Shown here piece by piece: positions 8,398 through 16,475 of a stretch of DNA of 64,000 nucleotides. Positions within the stretch are counted from its first letter, which is position 1; each line of letters opens with the position of its first letter. Both the position numbers and the translations under genes were made by a program. This DNA comes from an uncultured Clostridia bacterium (GTDB lineage Bacteria; Bacillota; Clostridia; Christensenellales; DTU072), in NCBI GenBank assembly GCA_934274515.1, contig CAKQTC010000010.1:1-64000 (forward strand), read 5' to 3'. Below the pieces are notes generated by a model that was not told where the DNA came from, did no database searches, and worked only from the letters and a program-made list of their open reading frames with translations.

Positions 8398-8799
8398 CCT
8401 TTCCTTTTTCCATAAGGGCGAAAAGCGAGAAGTTTTTTCTCGCTTTTCGCGTATAACGCCGAAAGCCTTGCCGCGTCTGCCCGCCCGCCCGCCCGATTAA
8501 GAGATAAACCGTCGCGTCGCGACCGACGCCAAACTGCCGCGCGACACACGGGAAAGCCGCTTTCCCGTGTGTTTCGTATTTTTATTCGTCAAGGGTAAAA
8601 CGCTTTGCCGCCGACCGACGGTTCTTGACAAACTCCGCGTCGGGGACAACGCAAAAAATGCGGAGTTTATACACCCGAAACGGCACTTTTGGGAATACAA
8701 GCACGCGTATTTACTTTCTTTTACGAACGGAAGAACGGAAGTTTGACGAACATAGAAACGACGAGTTTTTTCGGAAAAAATTCCGTATAAAAAGCGGTG
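8398..8799. other. Gene-free stretch with two strong hairpins
   Basis: Between the divergent PFOR and phosphoesterase promoters lie two perfect stem-loops. The first, at 8418-8450, has a 14-bp stem (GCGAAAAGCGAGAA/TTCTCGCTTTTCGC). The second, at 8544-8572, has a 13-bp stem (ACACACGGGAAAG/CTTTCCCGTGTGT) and is followed by a T-rich stretch. A short CCCG microsatellite occurs near 8478-8494. Short open frames here have no ribosome sites and biased composition; I do not call a gene. Confidence 0.6.
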
Positions 8800-8828
8800 T
8801 TGACTTTTAATAGAATTTATAATATAAT
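8800..8828 (+). promoter_or_regulatory. Promoter of the dual phosphoesterase gene
   Basis: TTGACT (8800-8805), 17 bases and TATAAT (8823-8828). The start codon lies about 40 bases downstream. Confidence 0.85.
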
Positions 8829-8869
8829 TTTTTATTATAAAATAACCTTAAAAACCAAGGAGATGCACA

Positions 8870-11800
8870 ATGAATAAGACGTTGATAAAGAATTCCGTGA
8901 TTATCGCGATTATTCTCGTTTTTGTCGCGTTGCTTTGCGGGATTGCGTTTGCCGGAGCGGACGCTTACGCCGCGGATAATTACGAGAAGACGACTAAGAT
9001 CGCGCATTTTTCGGACGTTCACGTTTTACCCCAAGAATACTGCAACGAGTATTCCGCCGATTTTATAAAGAAGTCGGGTTCGACTAAGATGCTCGCGCAA
9101 ACAGAAGCGACGCTTACAACGGCTTTGGCGGAGATTTACGATATGGGCGCCGACGCGCCGCAAATCATCGTTATTTCCGGCGATATTACGTCCAACGGCG
9201 AATATGCGGCAAACGCTCGCGTGGCACAGATACTCAAAGAAGCCACCAAAAAAATTCGTACGCTTCCCGGGCATGAAAAGTTCCAAATTTTCGTTATGCC
9301 GGGCAACCACGATACCTACAATGACGAATCGACGAGTTATATGCCTACGAAGGAAGAACTCGACGCGTGTGCGGATGACGCGGCAAGGCTCGAACTTATG
9401 AAAAACTACAAGGCGCGTTCGGTAAGAACCACCACCAGCAAGGACATATTCGACATCTATGCAGATTTCGGGTATTGCAACTGCGACGGCAGGAAAGAAG
9501 GTCGTCACGACGCGACTTGCGGAATGGCGGACGGGGTTAAACTTAACTTCTTCTACGAAAGCGAATTTTGGTACGACGGCGATACGGTAAGGACGAACAA
9601 GGTCGATAAAGACGGCAACGCTTACGTCGAATACAAAGGTTTCGACACGAGAGAGGCGACCGACGAGGAAACCAAAGCGTTCAAAGAGAACAATCTCGAT
9701 TTCGAATATCTTGCCGAAGCGGGCAGGATAGGCGCGTGTTCGTACGTTGCTACCATAGACGGAGTTACCGTAGTCGGCGTTGACGGCAACGCGAGAAAAT
9801 ACACGGGCAAAACGTCCACCGAGGCGACGAAAACCGCGATGGGCTGGGACGAAACCACGGGCGGAATGGCGACGAGAGCGCAAATTCGTTGGATAATCGA
9901 CGAAACCAAAGACGAAGTCAAAGCGGATAATCTCGTTATGACGAACTGCCATTATAACAACATTCCGCACTTTGTATCGCAAGAAGAAGTAATTAGTTTG
10001 TTCGTTTTGGACAACCTTGACGTATACACCGCCGCGTTGGCAAACGCAGGCATACGGTATCAGTTTAGCGGACACCAACACGCGGCGGATATCGTAGACG
10101 CGGTTACGCAGGAAGGTAACGTTATGTACGATATCGAAACGGGCTCGCTCGTTTCTTACGGGTCGGGATACAGAGTAGTCGAGTTTACGCAGAAGAAACA
10201 AAACGGTAACTACTCCGAAGAAGTTAAAAGCACGATGCATTCGCTTAAAAAGAACGGCGCGAAAGACGGGTTCTACTACGAAGCGTACAGGCTTAACGAA
10301 AATTATCTCAAAGACGGAGAAGAAACGGTCACGGGGAACAATTCCACGAGCGATATTTACGGCACGGCGTTAGAAGACAAAAAGGACCTTTACGGCGACG
10401 GCAGAGTAATGCTCGTTAAGACGTACCTTGCCGACGAAAACGGCGCGAAAATAGGCGTTGACAAATTCCTTTCCGTCGGATTAGCCAACCTTATCAGTTT
10501 CAACAAAGGAAGCCTGATAGGAAGTTTGGTAAACGAGGGACTGTACGACACGTTGCTCGGAGCGACGAAAAATCTTAAATGGCGGTTTGCGAAAGGAGCG
10601 ATAAACAGCCTTATCGGCGGTTTGCGAGATTTCGATATGCTCAAATTCAACGCGAGCAAAGACGGAAAGAGTTTTACTCTTTCGGCAAAACCCGAAAAAG
10701 ACAACGATTTGATAGCGTTTGCGACAGACCTTATTAACTGGTTAATAAAATACGATTTTTCGTACGGGCAAAACAAAGGCGGCACGACTATATCCGAAAT
10801 ACTCGTGGAAGTATACGGCGGACACCTTAACGGCGCGCACGGAAAAGAACTCACGCAAATCGTTAAACCCCTCATAGAAAAACTCAAAGACGGGACGTTT
10901 GTGGATTTTCTCATCAACACGTTGAAAGATTCGCTTGTTCCGCAACTGGAACTTATACTTAACGCGCCTATTCGTTACGACGTGAAAACGAAAACGCTTG
11001 CGGAAGGCAAGGGTTTTGATATAACGGACGCGATGGCGACGAGTGCGGACAAAGGCGTGGACAGTATGATAAAAACGCTTTTGACGAAATATTCTTTCAA
11101 GGAAGACGTAGCAAAGAAGAACGGCGGATATTATTCGCTTAAACTTATCGTAAAAGACATTAGAGAAATAGCAAAAGACCTTCTGGTTACGCCGACGGAC
11201 GAAATAAAAGACAACTTTTTGAAATTTTTGGCGACAACGATCAGGGGCGCGCTCGAGGGCGACGGCGCATTCGGCAGCATAGGCAAATACGTAGACAAAG
11301 CACTTGCTTATATCGATGAATATTTTGAAAAAGACAGCCTTATGGAAACGCTGCAAATCGAACTTATCGATAAATACGTTACGCCCGCGTTCTGCCGCAA
11401 TCTAGGAGAATACGCGGCGTATATCGTTACGGGAATGGCTACGGACAGTATGCCGGACGGTTCGAGTTGGATTCAAGGCGGCGACAAACTTGGAGATTAC
11501 CCCGTTTTCAACGAAAAGAACTTTAACGTAGCGACGACCAAACTCGACGCAAAGACGAAATACAACGGCAAAGCGTTTTACAGGGCGAAAGGAACGACGG
11601 GAGCGCTTACCGTTACTCCCACGATAGACAACGGGCTTTTGCCGTCGATGGTAAGCGTTTCGTTTGACAAAACGATAGGAACGAGCAGAAAAATCCGCTG
11701 GTTTACTTCGATTGAACAAAACGTGTTCGACAAAGGGAAAGACGGGAAATATCTTGCCGCGGCAGATTACGTCGCAGGCTCGACCAGACCCGAAAGTTAC

Positions 11801-13120
11801 GTCGAATATTCGACGAGCAAGGATATGAAAAACGCGACCAAAGTTAAAGCGACGACGGTAAACGTAGACAGAGAACTTCCGACAATCGACTTAGGGATCG
11901 CATATTTCAATATTAGTCACCGTTATAAATTCTACAACAAACACGAAGTAGCGATTAACGACCTTGCTCCGGCAACGACTTATTATTACAGATTAGGCAG
12001 CGACAAATACGGTTGGTCGGACGTTTATACGTTCAAGACGGCAGAAGACGGAGGGTTCCGTTTTATGGCGATTACCGACATACAAGGCTCCGTAGAGAAG
12101 AACTATATCGACAGCGAAGAGGCGATGCGCGTCGCGCTTAAACACTTCGACGGCTCGGACGTGGCGTTTATCGCAACGATGGGCGACAACGTAGACAACG
12201 GCAAAAACATAAAACAATACACCTGGTGGTTGGACCATCAACGCGACGTATGGGCGAACTATATGATGATGCCGCTTAGCGGAAACCACGAAAAGAAAGA
12301 CTACTCGTTAAGCGAAATAGTGGCATTGCCGACGAACGCGAACGTGCAGTACACGGGAACGTATTATTCGTACGACTATAACTACGCGCATTTTATCGTA
12401 CTCGACACAAACGACCTTAAAAACGACGAATTGAGCGAAAAACAAACGGCGTGGCTTATCGAAGACCTTAAAAAGAACGCGGAAAACAAAACCACGAAAT
12501 GGACGATAGTTATGTTGCATAAAGGACCGTACACCGCAGGAAGTCACGCTTTCGACGCAGACGTAATCGGACTGAGAAAACAACTCACGCCTATTTTTGC
12601 GGAAAACGGCGTTGACCTTGTTTTGCAAGGACACGACCATACTTACAGCGTAAGCGAGTATATCGGCGCGGACGGTAAACCGGTAGAAACGAAGAAAGCG
12701 TCGGACGGTAGCGTAACAAATCCGAAAGGCGTGCTTTACGTCAATCTCGGAACGATGGGAGATAAGTTCTACAACTATCTATATAGCGACGAAGTAAGCA
12801 TCGTAAAGAGAGAAAAAGCGAGTCTTAACGAAAAAATACAAAAATACGTTACCGACGAAGGGTATCTCGAACTTAAAGAAACGCCGTGCTTTGCGGATAT
12901 AAGAGTAGATAAAAACGAATTGACGATAGCGACGTACACGATAGTAGACGGCGAAAACGTACTCGTAGACGACATCCGAATCAAGAGCGGCGGAGTAGAC
13001 TGGAGCGCGTTGTCGCTCGACCAAATCATCACGATGGCGACGGTGGCGGCGGCGATAGTGATTATCGTAATACTCGGCGCGGTCGGCATATCGGCAAGAA
13101 AGAGAAGAAACAGATTTTAA
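8870..13120 (+). CDS. Surface-anchored protein with two calcineurin-like phosphoesterase domains
   Basis: The 1416-residue precursor has a signal peptide (about 1-35, ending in ADAYA) and a C-terminal membrane helix (about 1385-1408) followed by a short basic tail. The first phosphoesterase domain shows FSDVH (D49, H51), SGDI (D105), PGNHD (N146, H147) and SGHQH near 402. After about 500 residues of linker comes a beta-sandwich of purple-acid-phosphatase N-domain type, ending in TYYYRLGS. The second phosphoesterase domain shows ITDIQGS near 1068, MGDNVDNG near 1105, SGNHEKK near 1138 and QGHDHTY near 1254. Both metal sites look intact, so both halves may be active on extracellular phosphoesters. 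AAGGAG sits eight bases before the ATG, and the gene has its own promoter. Substrates are unknown. Confidence 0.88.
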   Translation: MNKTLIKNSVIIAIILVFVALLCGIAFAGADAYAADNYEKTTKIAHFSDVHVLPQEYCNEYSADFIKKSGSTKMLAQTEATLTTALAEIYDMGADAPQIIVISGDITSNGEYAANARVAQILKEATKKIRTLPGHEKFQIFVMPGNHDTYNDESTSYMPTKEELDACADDAARLELMKNYKARSVRTTTSKDIFDIYADFGYCNCDGRKEGRHDATCGMADGVKLNFFYESEFWYDGDTVRTNKVDKDGNAYVEYKGFDTREATDEETKAFKENNLDFEYLAEAGRIGACSYVATIDGVTVVGVDGNARKYTGKTSTEATKTAMGWDETTGGMATRAQIRWIIDETKDEVKADNLVMTNCHYNNIPHFVSQEEVISLFVLDNLDVYTAALANAGIRYQFSGHQHAADIVDAVTQEGNVMYDIETGSLVSYGSGYRVVEFTQKKQNGNYSEEVKSTMHSLKKNGAKDGFYYEAYRLNENYLKDGEETVTGNNSTSDIYGTALEDKKDLYGDGRVMLVKTYLADENGAKIGVDKFLSVGLANLISFNKGSLIGSLVNEGLYDTLLGATKNLKWRFAKGAINSLIGGLRDFDMLKFNASKDGKSFTLSAKPEKDNDLIAFATDLINWLIKYDFSYGQNKGGTTISEILVEVYGGHLNGAHGKELTQIVKPLIEKLKDGTFVDFLINTLKDSLVPQLELILNAPIRYDVKTKTLAEGKGFDITDAMATSADKGVDSMIKTLLTKYSFKEDVAKKNGGYYSLKLIVKDIREIAKDLLVTPTDEIKDNFLKFLATTIRGALEGDGAFGSIGKYVDKALAYIDEYFEKDSLMETLQIELIDKYVTPAFCRNLGEYAAYIVTGMATDSMPDGSSWIQGGDKLGDYPVFNEKNFNVATTKLDAKTKYNGKAFYRAKGTTGALTVTPTIDNGLLPSMVSVSFDKTIGTSRKIRWFTSIEQNVFDKGKDGKYLAAADYVAGSTRPESYVEYSTSKDMKNATKVKATTVNVDRELPTIDLGIAYFNISHRYKFYNKHEVAINDLAPATTYYYRLGSDKYGWSDVYTFKTAEDGGFRFMAITDIQGSVEKNYIDSEEAMRVALKHFDGSDVAFIATMGDNVDNGKNIKQYTWWLDHQRDVWANYMMMPLSGNHEKKDYSLSEIVALPTNANVQYTGTYYSYDYNYAHFIVLDTNDLKNDELSEKQTAWLIEDLKKNAENKTTKWTIVMLHKGPYTAGSHAFDADVIGLRKQLTPIFAENGVDLVLQGHDHTYSVSEYIGADGKPVETKKASDGSVTNPKGVLYVNLGTMGDKFYNYLYSDEVSIVKREKASLNEKIQKYVTDEGYLELKETPCFADIRVDKNELTIATYTIVDGENVLVDDIRIKSGGVDWSALSLDQIITMATVAAAIVIIVILGAVGISARKRRNRF

Positions 13121-13129
13121 TTTGTCTTA

Positions 13130-13154
13130 GCGCGGTCGGGACAACCGACCGCGC
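13130..13154 (+). terminator. Hairpin between the phosphoesterase gene and the small ORF
   Basis: GCGCGGTCGG and CCGACCGCGC form a perfect 10-bp stem with a 5-base loop. No T run follows, so it may be a processing or partial termination signal inside an operon. Confidence 0.5.
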
Positions 13155-13170
13155 GAAACAAGAGGTTGAT

Positions 13171-13356
13171 ATGGAATACAAAGTAACGTGCGTAATTCAT
13201 ACGCCGAAAAAGAAACAAATCACCAAAGTAATCACCGTAAACGCGGATACCGACGCGGAGGCGATTTTGCGAGCCGAAGAAAGGTTTAACAAGTATCTCA
13301 CGAGAGTAGGCTATCGCGTAGAAGTGCTGTTTTACGAACAGCCCGTTTTGGTATAA
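13171..13356 (+). CDS. Small protein of unknown function (61 aa)
   Basis: The frame starts 50 bases after the dual phosphoesterase gene with a purine-rich AAGAGG upstream. The product is mixed charged/hydrophobic and looks like a beta-alpha-beta mini-domain: strand, helix rich in Ala/Glu around residues 28-42, then strand. It has no signal peptide and no cysteine cluster. I do not recognise the family. Codon use resembles the neighbours, which supports a real gene. It could be co-transcribed with the phosphoesterase. Confidence 0.6.
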   Translation: MEYKVTCVIHTPKKKQITKVITVNADTDAEAILRAEERFNKYLTRVGYRVEVLFYEQPVLV

Positions 13357-13452
13357 CGTAAGTTACGCGCCGCACGTTTATCGAAATATCGGTATGTTTT
13401 TATATAATCGCGTGTTTTTACGAAGAAAAACGTAAGAAAAAACCGTGTTTTT

Positions 13453-15537
13453 ATGCAACTTACCGATAATGAAATCGGCGGATATGGTAAAAATGAACGT
13501 ATGAATAAAATAAGGTCGGGAAAAAAGAAGAGAATTTTCGCTATTGCGGTGTTTGCGCTGTATTTATTGTGCGTTTCGGCAATAGTTCCCGCAGTGACGA
13601 TAATTAATAAATATTACAACGATATGTATAATAACGACGTCGAGTTTTCCGACGGAGTTATGGATTTACGCAATTACAACGGAATAGAAAAGAACGGAGA
13701 GTATACCATAAGGCAACAGATTGCGTTGCAGGGGAAACTCGAATTATACTATAACGTTTGGCTCGTAGCGGACGGAGAAGAGGACAGAAAGCCGGACGGA
13801 TACGTTACCGTTTTCGATTTTTGGACGAGCGTAAAAAAAGACGGGAAGCGACTTCCGTCGTCGGGGTACGCAACGTACAGATATACGATTATAAACAACG
13901 CTCACGACGGGTATTTTTCCCTTCGTCCGACGGATTCGCTTACGCCGTGGAAAATGTACGTTAATCGCAAACTCGTTGCGGAATACGGCGAGATGGGGAA
14001 AACGAGAGAAACGAGCAAAGCGATAGGAAAAGTAAAAAACTACACGTACGCTTATCCGACGGAAAAAGGACAATCGTACGAAATTACGATAGAAATCGGA
14101 TTTACAGATTTTGCGTTCGGCGCGCCGAACAGATTAGCGGTTACGCCGAATTACGGAAAAATCAGCGAAGCAATCGACTTTTTCATTAAAAAATCGAATA
14201 TCGTGTCGTACATAACTATCGGAATGTTGGCAGCGTGTACGATTATACTGTTATTGTTTGCCGTTGCAACGAACAAATATAAAAACATCGTTACGTTTGC
14301 GACGATAATAATAATGCTTATTCTTTCGCTGATGTCGTCGCTTGATTTTATGCACGCGTTTGCCGCGCTGTTTCCGACAACGAGCCGCGCGGTTATGCCT
14401 TACACGGCATATGTGGTCGGGTGGGCAACTTTCGTAGCGTTTGCCGTGCATTTAGGAGTAAACAAACAAATAAAATTTCGGCAGGACGAACTGCTGATTT
14501 GGTGTTTCGGGAATTTCGTGTTTGCCGTTATGACGTGCTGTTTCCGCGGATATAAAGAGCAATTTTATTTTATTTTAATCAATATTTGTTGGTTTAATTA
14601 CCTTATTTATAAAATTTACAGGAATACCGAAATAGGCAGGATTGAAAAAAGTTCTTATGCGGTGATACTTATAGTTTTAAGTTGGTTCTATTTGATGGAA
14701 GCGTTCGATTACCTCGGAATGGCGTCTTTTAGCGGAGGAATGGCGTATTCGTACGGCATAATACTAATGTCGCTCGGCATAGTAGGGATATATTTTATAA
14801 GGTTTAACGAACTTAACGTCAAAGCGCTTGCGGCGGAAAAAGGACAAAGAGAAAAAGCGGTGTTTAAGGCGCAGGTTCTTAAAAGTCAAATAAAACCGCA
14901 TTTCATTTTCAATACGCTCACGCTTATAATGGATTGTTATCGTCAAAGTTTCGAAAAAGGCGAAAAAATGCTAAAAATGTTCGCTAAATATATGCGAGTA
15001 AACGTAGACGCCGACGTCAAAGTCCTTGTCCCGTTCGAAGAAGAACTGCATTCCGTGGATATGTACTTCGAAATTTGTAACGAAAGAACGGGCGGTCGGC
15101 TTAATCTGTACCACGACGTGGCGGAATACGATTTTCTCGTGCCGTTGCTTTCGCTGCAACCGATAGTGGAAAACGCGATTAAATATTCGGGGATAGAGGA
15201 AATCGACGAAGGATATATCTTAATCAAAAGTTATCGCGACGAAAAAACCGCCGACTGCGTCGTGGAAGTCAGCGACAACGGCAAAGGCTTCGACGTGACG
15301 CAAATAAGACAAGACTCCGTCGGGATAAGAAACGTCAAAGAAAGAATGAGTATTCTCCTTAACGCAAAAACAGAAATAAAGAGCGTAATAGGGGAAGGAA
15401 CCACGGTTAAAATAACCATACCGAATTTACCCCCCCCCCCCCCCCCCGAAAATAAGACGGAATTTGCTCAAAACGGCGAAAAAACGAACACATATAAACA
15501 AAAAAACGAAATAAGAGGAGAAAACAGCCGTGCTTAA
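13453..15537 (+). CDS. LytS/YesM-type sensor histidine kinase with multi-pass membrane domain
   Basis: The 694-residue protein has one N-terminal membrane helix and an extracellular region of roughly 170 residues. A block of about seven membrane helices follows (about 255-455), an arrangement like 7TM-DISM receptors. The His_kinase core has the phospho-acceptor in QIKPHFIFN (H483), the N box LQPIVENAIKYS (N574), then DNGKGF and VGIRNVKERM. It would sense an external signal and phosphorylate the regulator encoded next. An alternative start is the ATG at 13501; neither has a clear ribosome site. Codons 660-665 are six prolines encoded by an 18-base C run, a candidate slippage site. The stop overlaps the next gene by eight bases. 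Confidence 0.88.
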   Translation: MQLTDNEIGGYGKNERMNKIRSGKKKRIFAIAVFALYLLCVSAIVPAVTIINKYYNDMYNNDVEFSDGVMDLRNYNGIEKNGEYTIRQQIALQGKLELYYNVWLVADGEEDRKPDGYVTVFDFWTSVKKDGKRLPSSGYATYRYTIINNAHDGYFSLRPTDSLTPWKMYVNRKLVAEYGEMGKTRETSKAIGKVKNYTYAYPTEKGQSYEITIEIGFTDFAFGAPNRLAVTPNYGKISEAIDFFIKKSNIVSYITIGMLAACTIILLLFAVATNKYKNIVTFATIIIMLILSLMSSLDFMHAFAALFPTTSRAVMPYTAYVVGWATFVAFAVHLGVNKQIKFRQDELLIWCFGNFVFAVMTCCFRGYKEQFYFILINICWFNYLIYKIYRNTEIGRIEKSSYAVILIVLSWFYLMEAFDYLGMASFSGGMAYSYGIILMSLGIVGIYFIRFNELNVKALAAEKGQREKAVFKAQVLKSQIKPHFIFNTLTLIMDCYRQSFEKGEKMLKMFAKYMRVNVDADVKVLVPFEEELHSVDMYFEICNERTGGRLNLYHDVAEYDFLVPLLSLQPIVENAIKYSGIEEIDEGYILIKSYRDEKTADCVVEVSDNGKGFDVTQIRQDSVGIRNVKERMSILLNAKTEIKSVIGEGTTVKITIPNLPPPPPPENKTEFAQNGEKTNTYKQKNEIRGENSRA
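15430..15447 (+). repeat. Poly-C tract of 18 bases within the kinase gene
   Basis: The run encodes Pro660-Pro665, just behind the ATPase domain. Insertion of one C brings a TAA into frame within three codons. Loss of one C shifts to a frame that stops at a TAA just before the ribosome site of the response regulator. Both changes would move the stop codon away from the overlapping regulator start. Confidence 0.9.
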
Positions 15538-16288
15538 AATAATAATCGTTGACGACGAGAAAGCGTCGATAAACGTGTTTATGGACGACTTTTTGTTTGA
15601 CAATTCGGAAGTGGACGCAAAGTGTTTCAAAGACGACCCGTTTCAGGCAATCGCGTATGCGGAAAGGACGAAGATAGACATTGCGTTTTTGGACGTCAAT
15701 ATGCCGAAAATAAACGGAATAGACCTTGCGAAAAAGTTGCTCGAAATAAACCCGAGAATAAAATTCGTTTTTATAAGCGGCTACGAGCGGAACGCGGAAA
15801 AACTCGCGGAAATTTTCGGGGACAACTTCATCGGTTTGTTTAGTAAACCTTACCAAGAAGACGAACTGCGAGATATAATGAATAAGATTTTTAACGAAAG
15901 ACAACGCGTTGTCAGCATAAGATGTTTGGACGCGTTTAACTTGTTCGTAAACGGCGACGCCGTGCGGTTCGATACGAAAAAAAGCAAAGAACTTCTCGCC
16001 CTTCTCGTGGACGCCGACGGCGGCTACGTCGATACCGATTACCTCGTGGCAATGCTTTTCCCCGAAAAAACCGCGGAAAAAGGGAAACTGCTGTTTAAGG
16101 ATAACTTGTATAGACTGAGAAAAACGCTTAATCGCTACGAAATCGGCGAAATTATCGAATGTAACAAATCTCAGTACGCGTTCGTCGGAAAAGACGTAAA
16201 ACTCGACGTCAAAGAACTGTCGGACGTAAACGCGATACTGCCGGAAAATTACCTCGTAGAATACTCGTGGAGTAGTTATAAAAAATAA
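15530..16288 (+). CDS. Response regulator with SARP/OmpR-like winged-helix output
   Basis: The receiver domain shows D8, D9, phospho-acceptor D55 in FLDVNMP, S83 and K106. The C-terminal half (about 128-235) opens with a beta-strand block and KKSKELLALLVDADGG, then FKDNLYRLRKTL, which resembles the winged helix of SARP-type activators rather than LytTR, the usual partner of LytS kinases. The start codon is GTG at 15530, preceded by AGAGGAG. It overlaps the kinase stop by eight bases, so translation is probably coupled. Target genes are not evident. Confidence 0.87.
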   Translation: MLKIIIVDDEKASINVFMDDFLFDNSEVDAKCFKDDPFQAIAYAERTKIDIAFLDVNMPKINGIDLAKKLLEINPRIKFVFISGYERNAEKLAEIFGDNFIGLFSKPYQEDELRDIMNKIFNERQRVVSIRCLDAFNLFVNGDAVRFDTKKSKELLALLVDADGGYVDTDYLVAMLFPEKTAEKGKLLFKDNLYRLRKTLNRYEIGEIIECNKSQYAFVGKDVKLDVKELSDVNAILPENYLVEYSWSSYKK

Positions 16289-16309
16289 ATGTTTTCTCAT
16301 ATTTTCTCG

Positions 16310-16338
16310 CGCAACCGTATTTCGGTTGCGTTTATTTT
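16310..16338 (+). terminator. Terminator of the kinase/regulator operon
   Basis: CGCAACCG (16310-16317) and CGGTTGCG (16323-16330) are followed by TTTATTTTTG. Confidence 0.8.
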
Positions 16339-16412
16339 TGTAAAACGATTAGCGTGTTTATGTGTAATGCGAAAAAATTTTCATATTTTCGATGAAAAAA
16401 CACGGCAAGCGT

Positions 16413-16441
16413 TTTACAAAGGGGGATTAAGCGGATATAAT
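16413..16441 (+). promoter_or_regulatory. Promoter of the copper ATPase operon
   Basis: TTTACA (16413-16418), 17 bases and TATAAT (16436-16441). I do not see a clear CopY or CsoR operator, so metal control is not shown by the sequence. Confidence 0.8.
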
Positions 16442-16475
16442 TAAGATACGAACGAAAAAAAAGGAGAGCCGAGCG

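Noticed and set aside
8497..8810. Short frames on both strands in the gap before the dual phosphoesterase gene
   Set aside because: They have no ribosome sites, overlap hairpins and the promoter, and have atypical composition.
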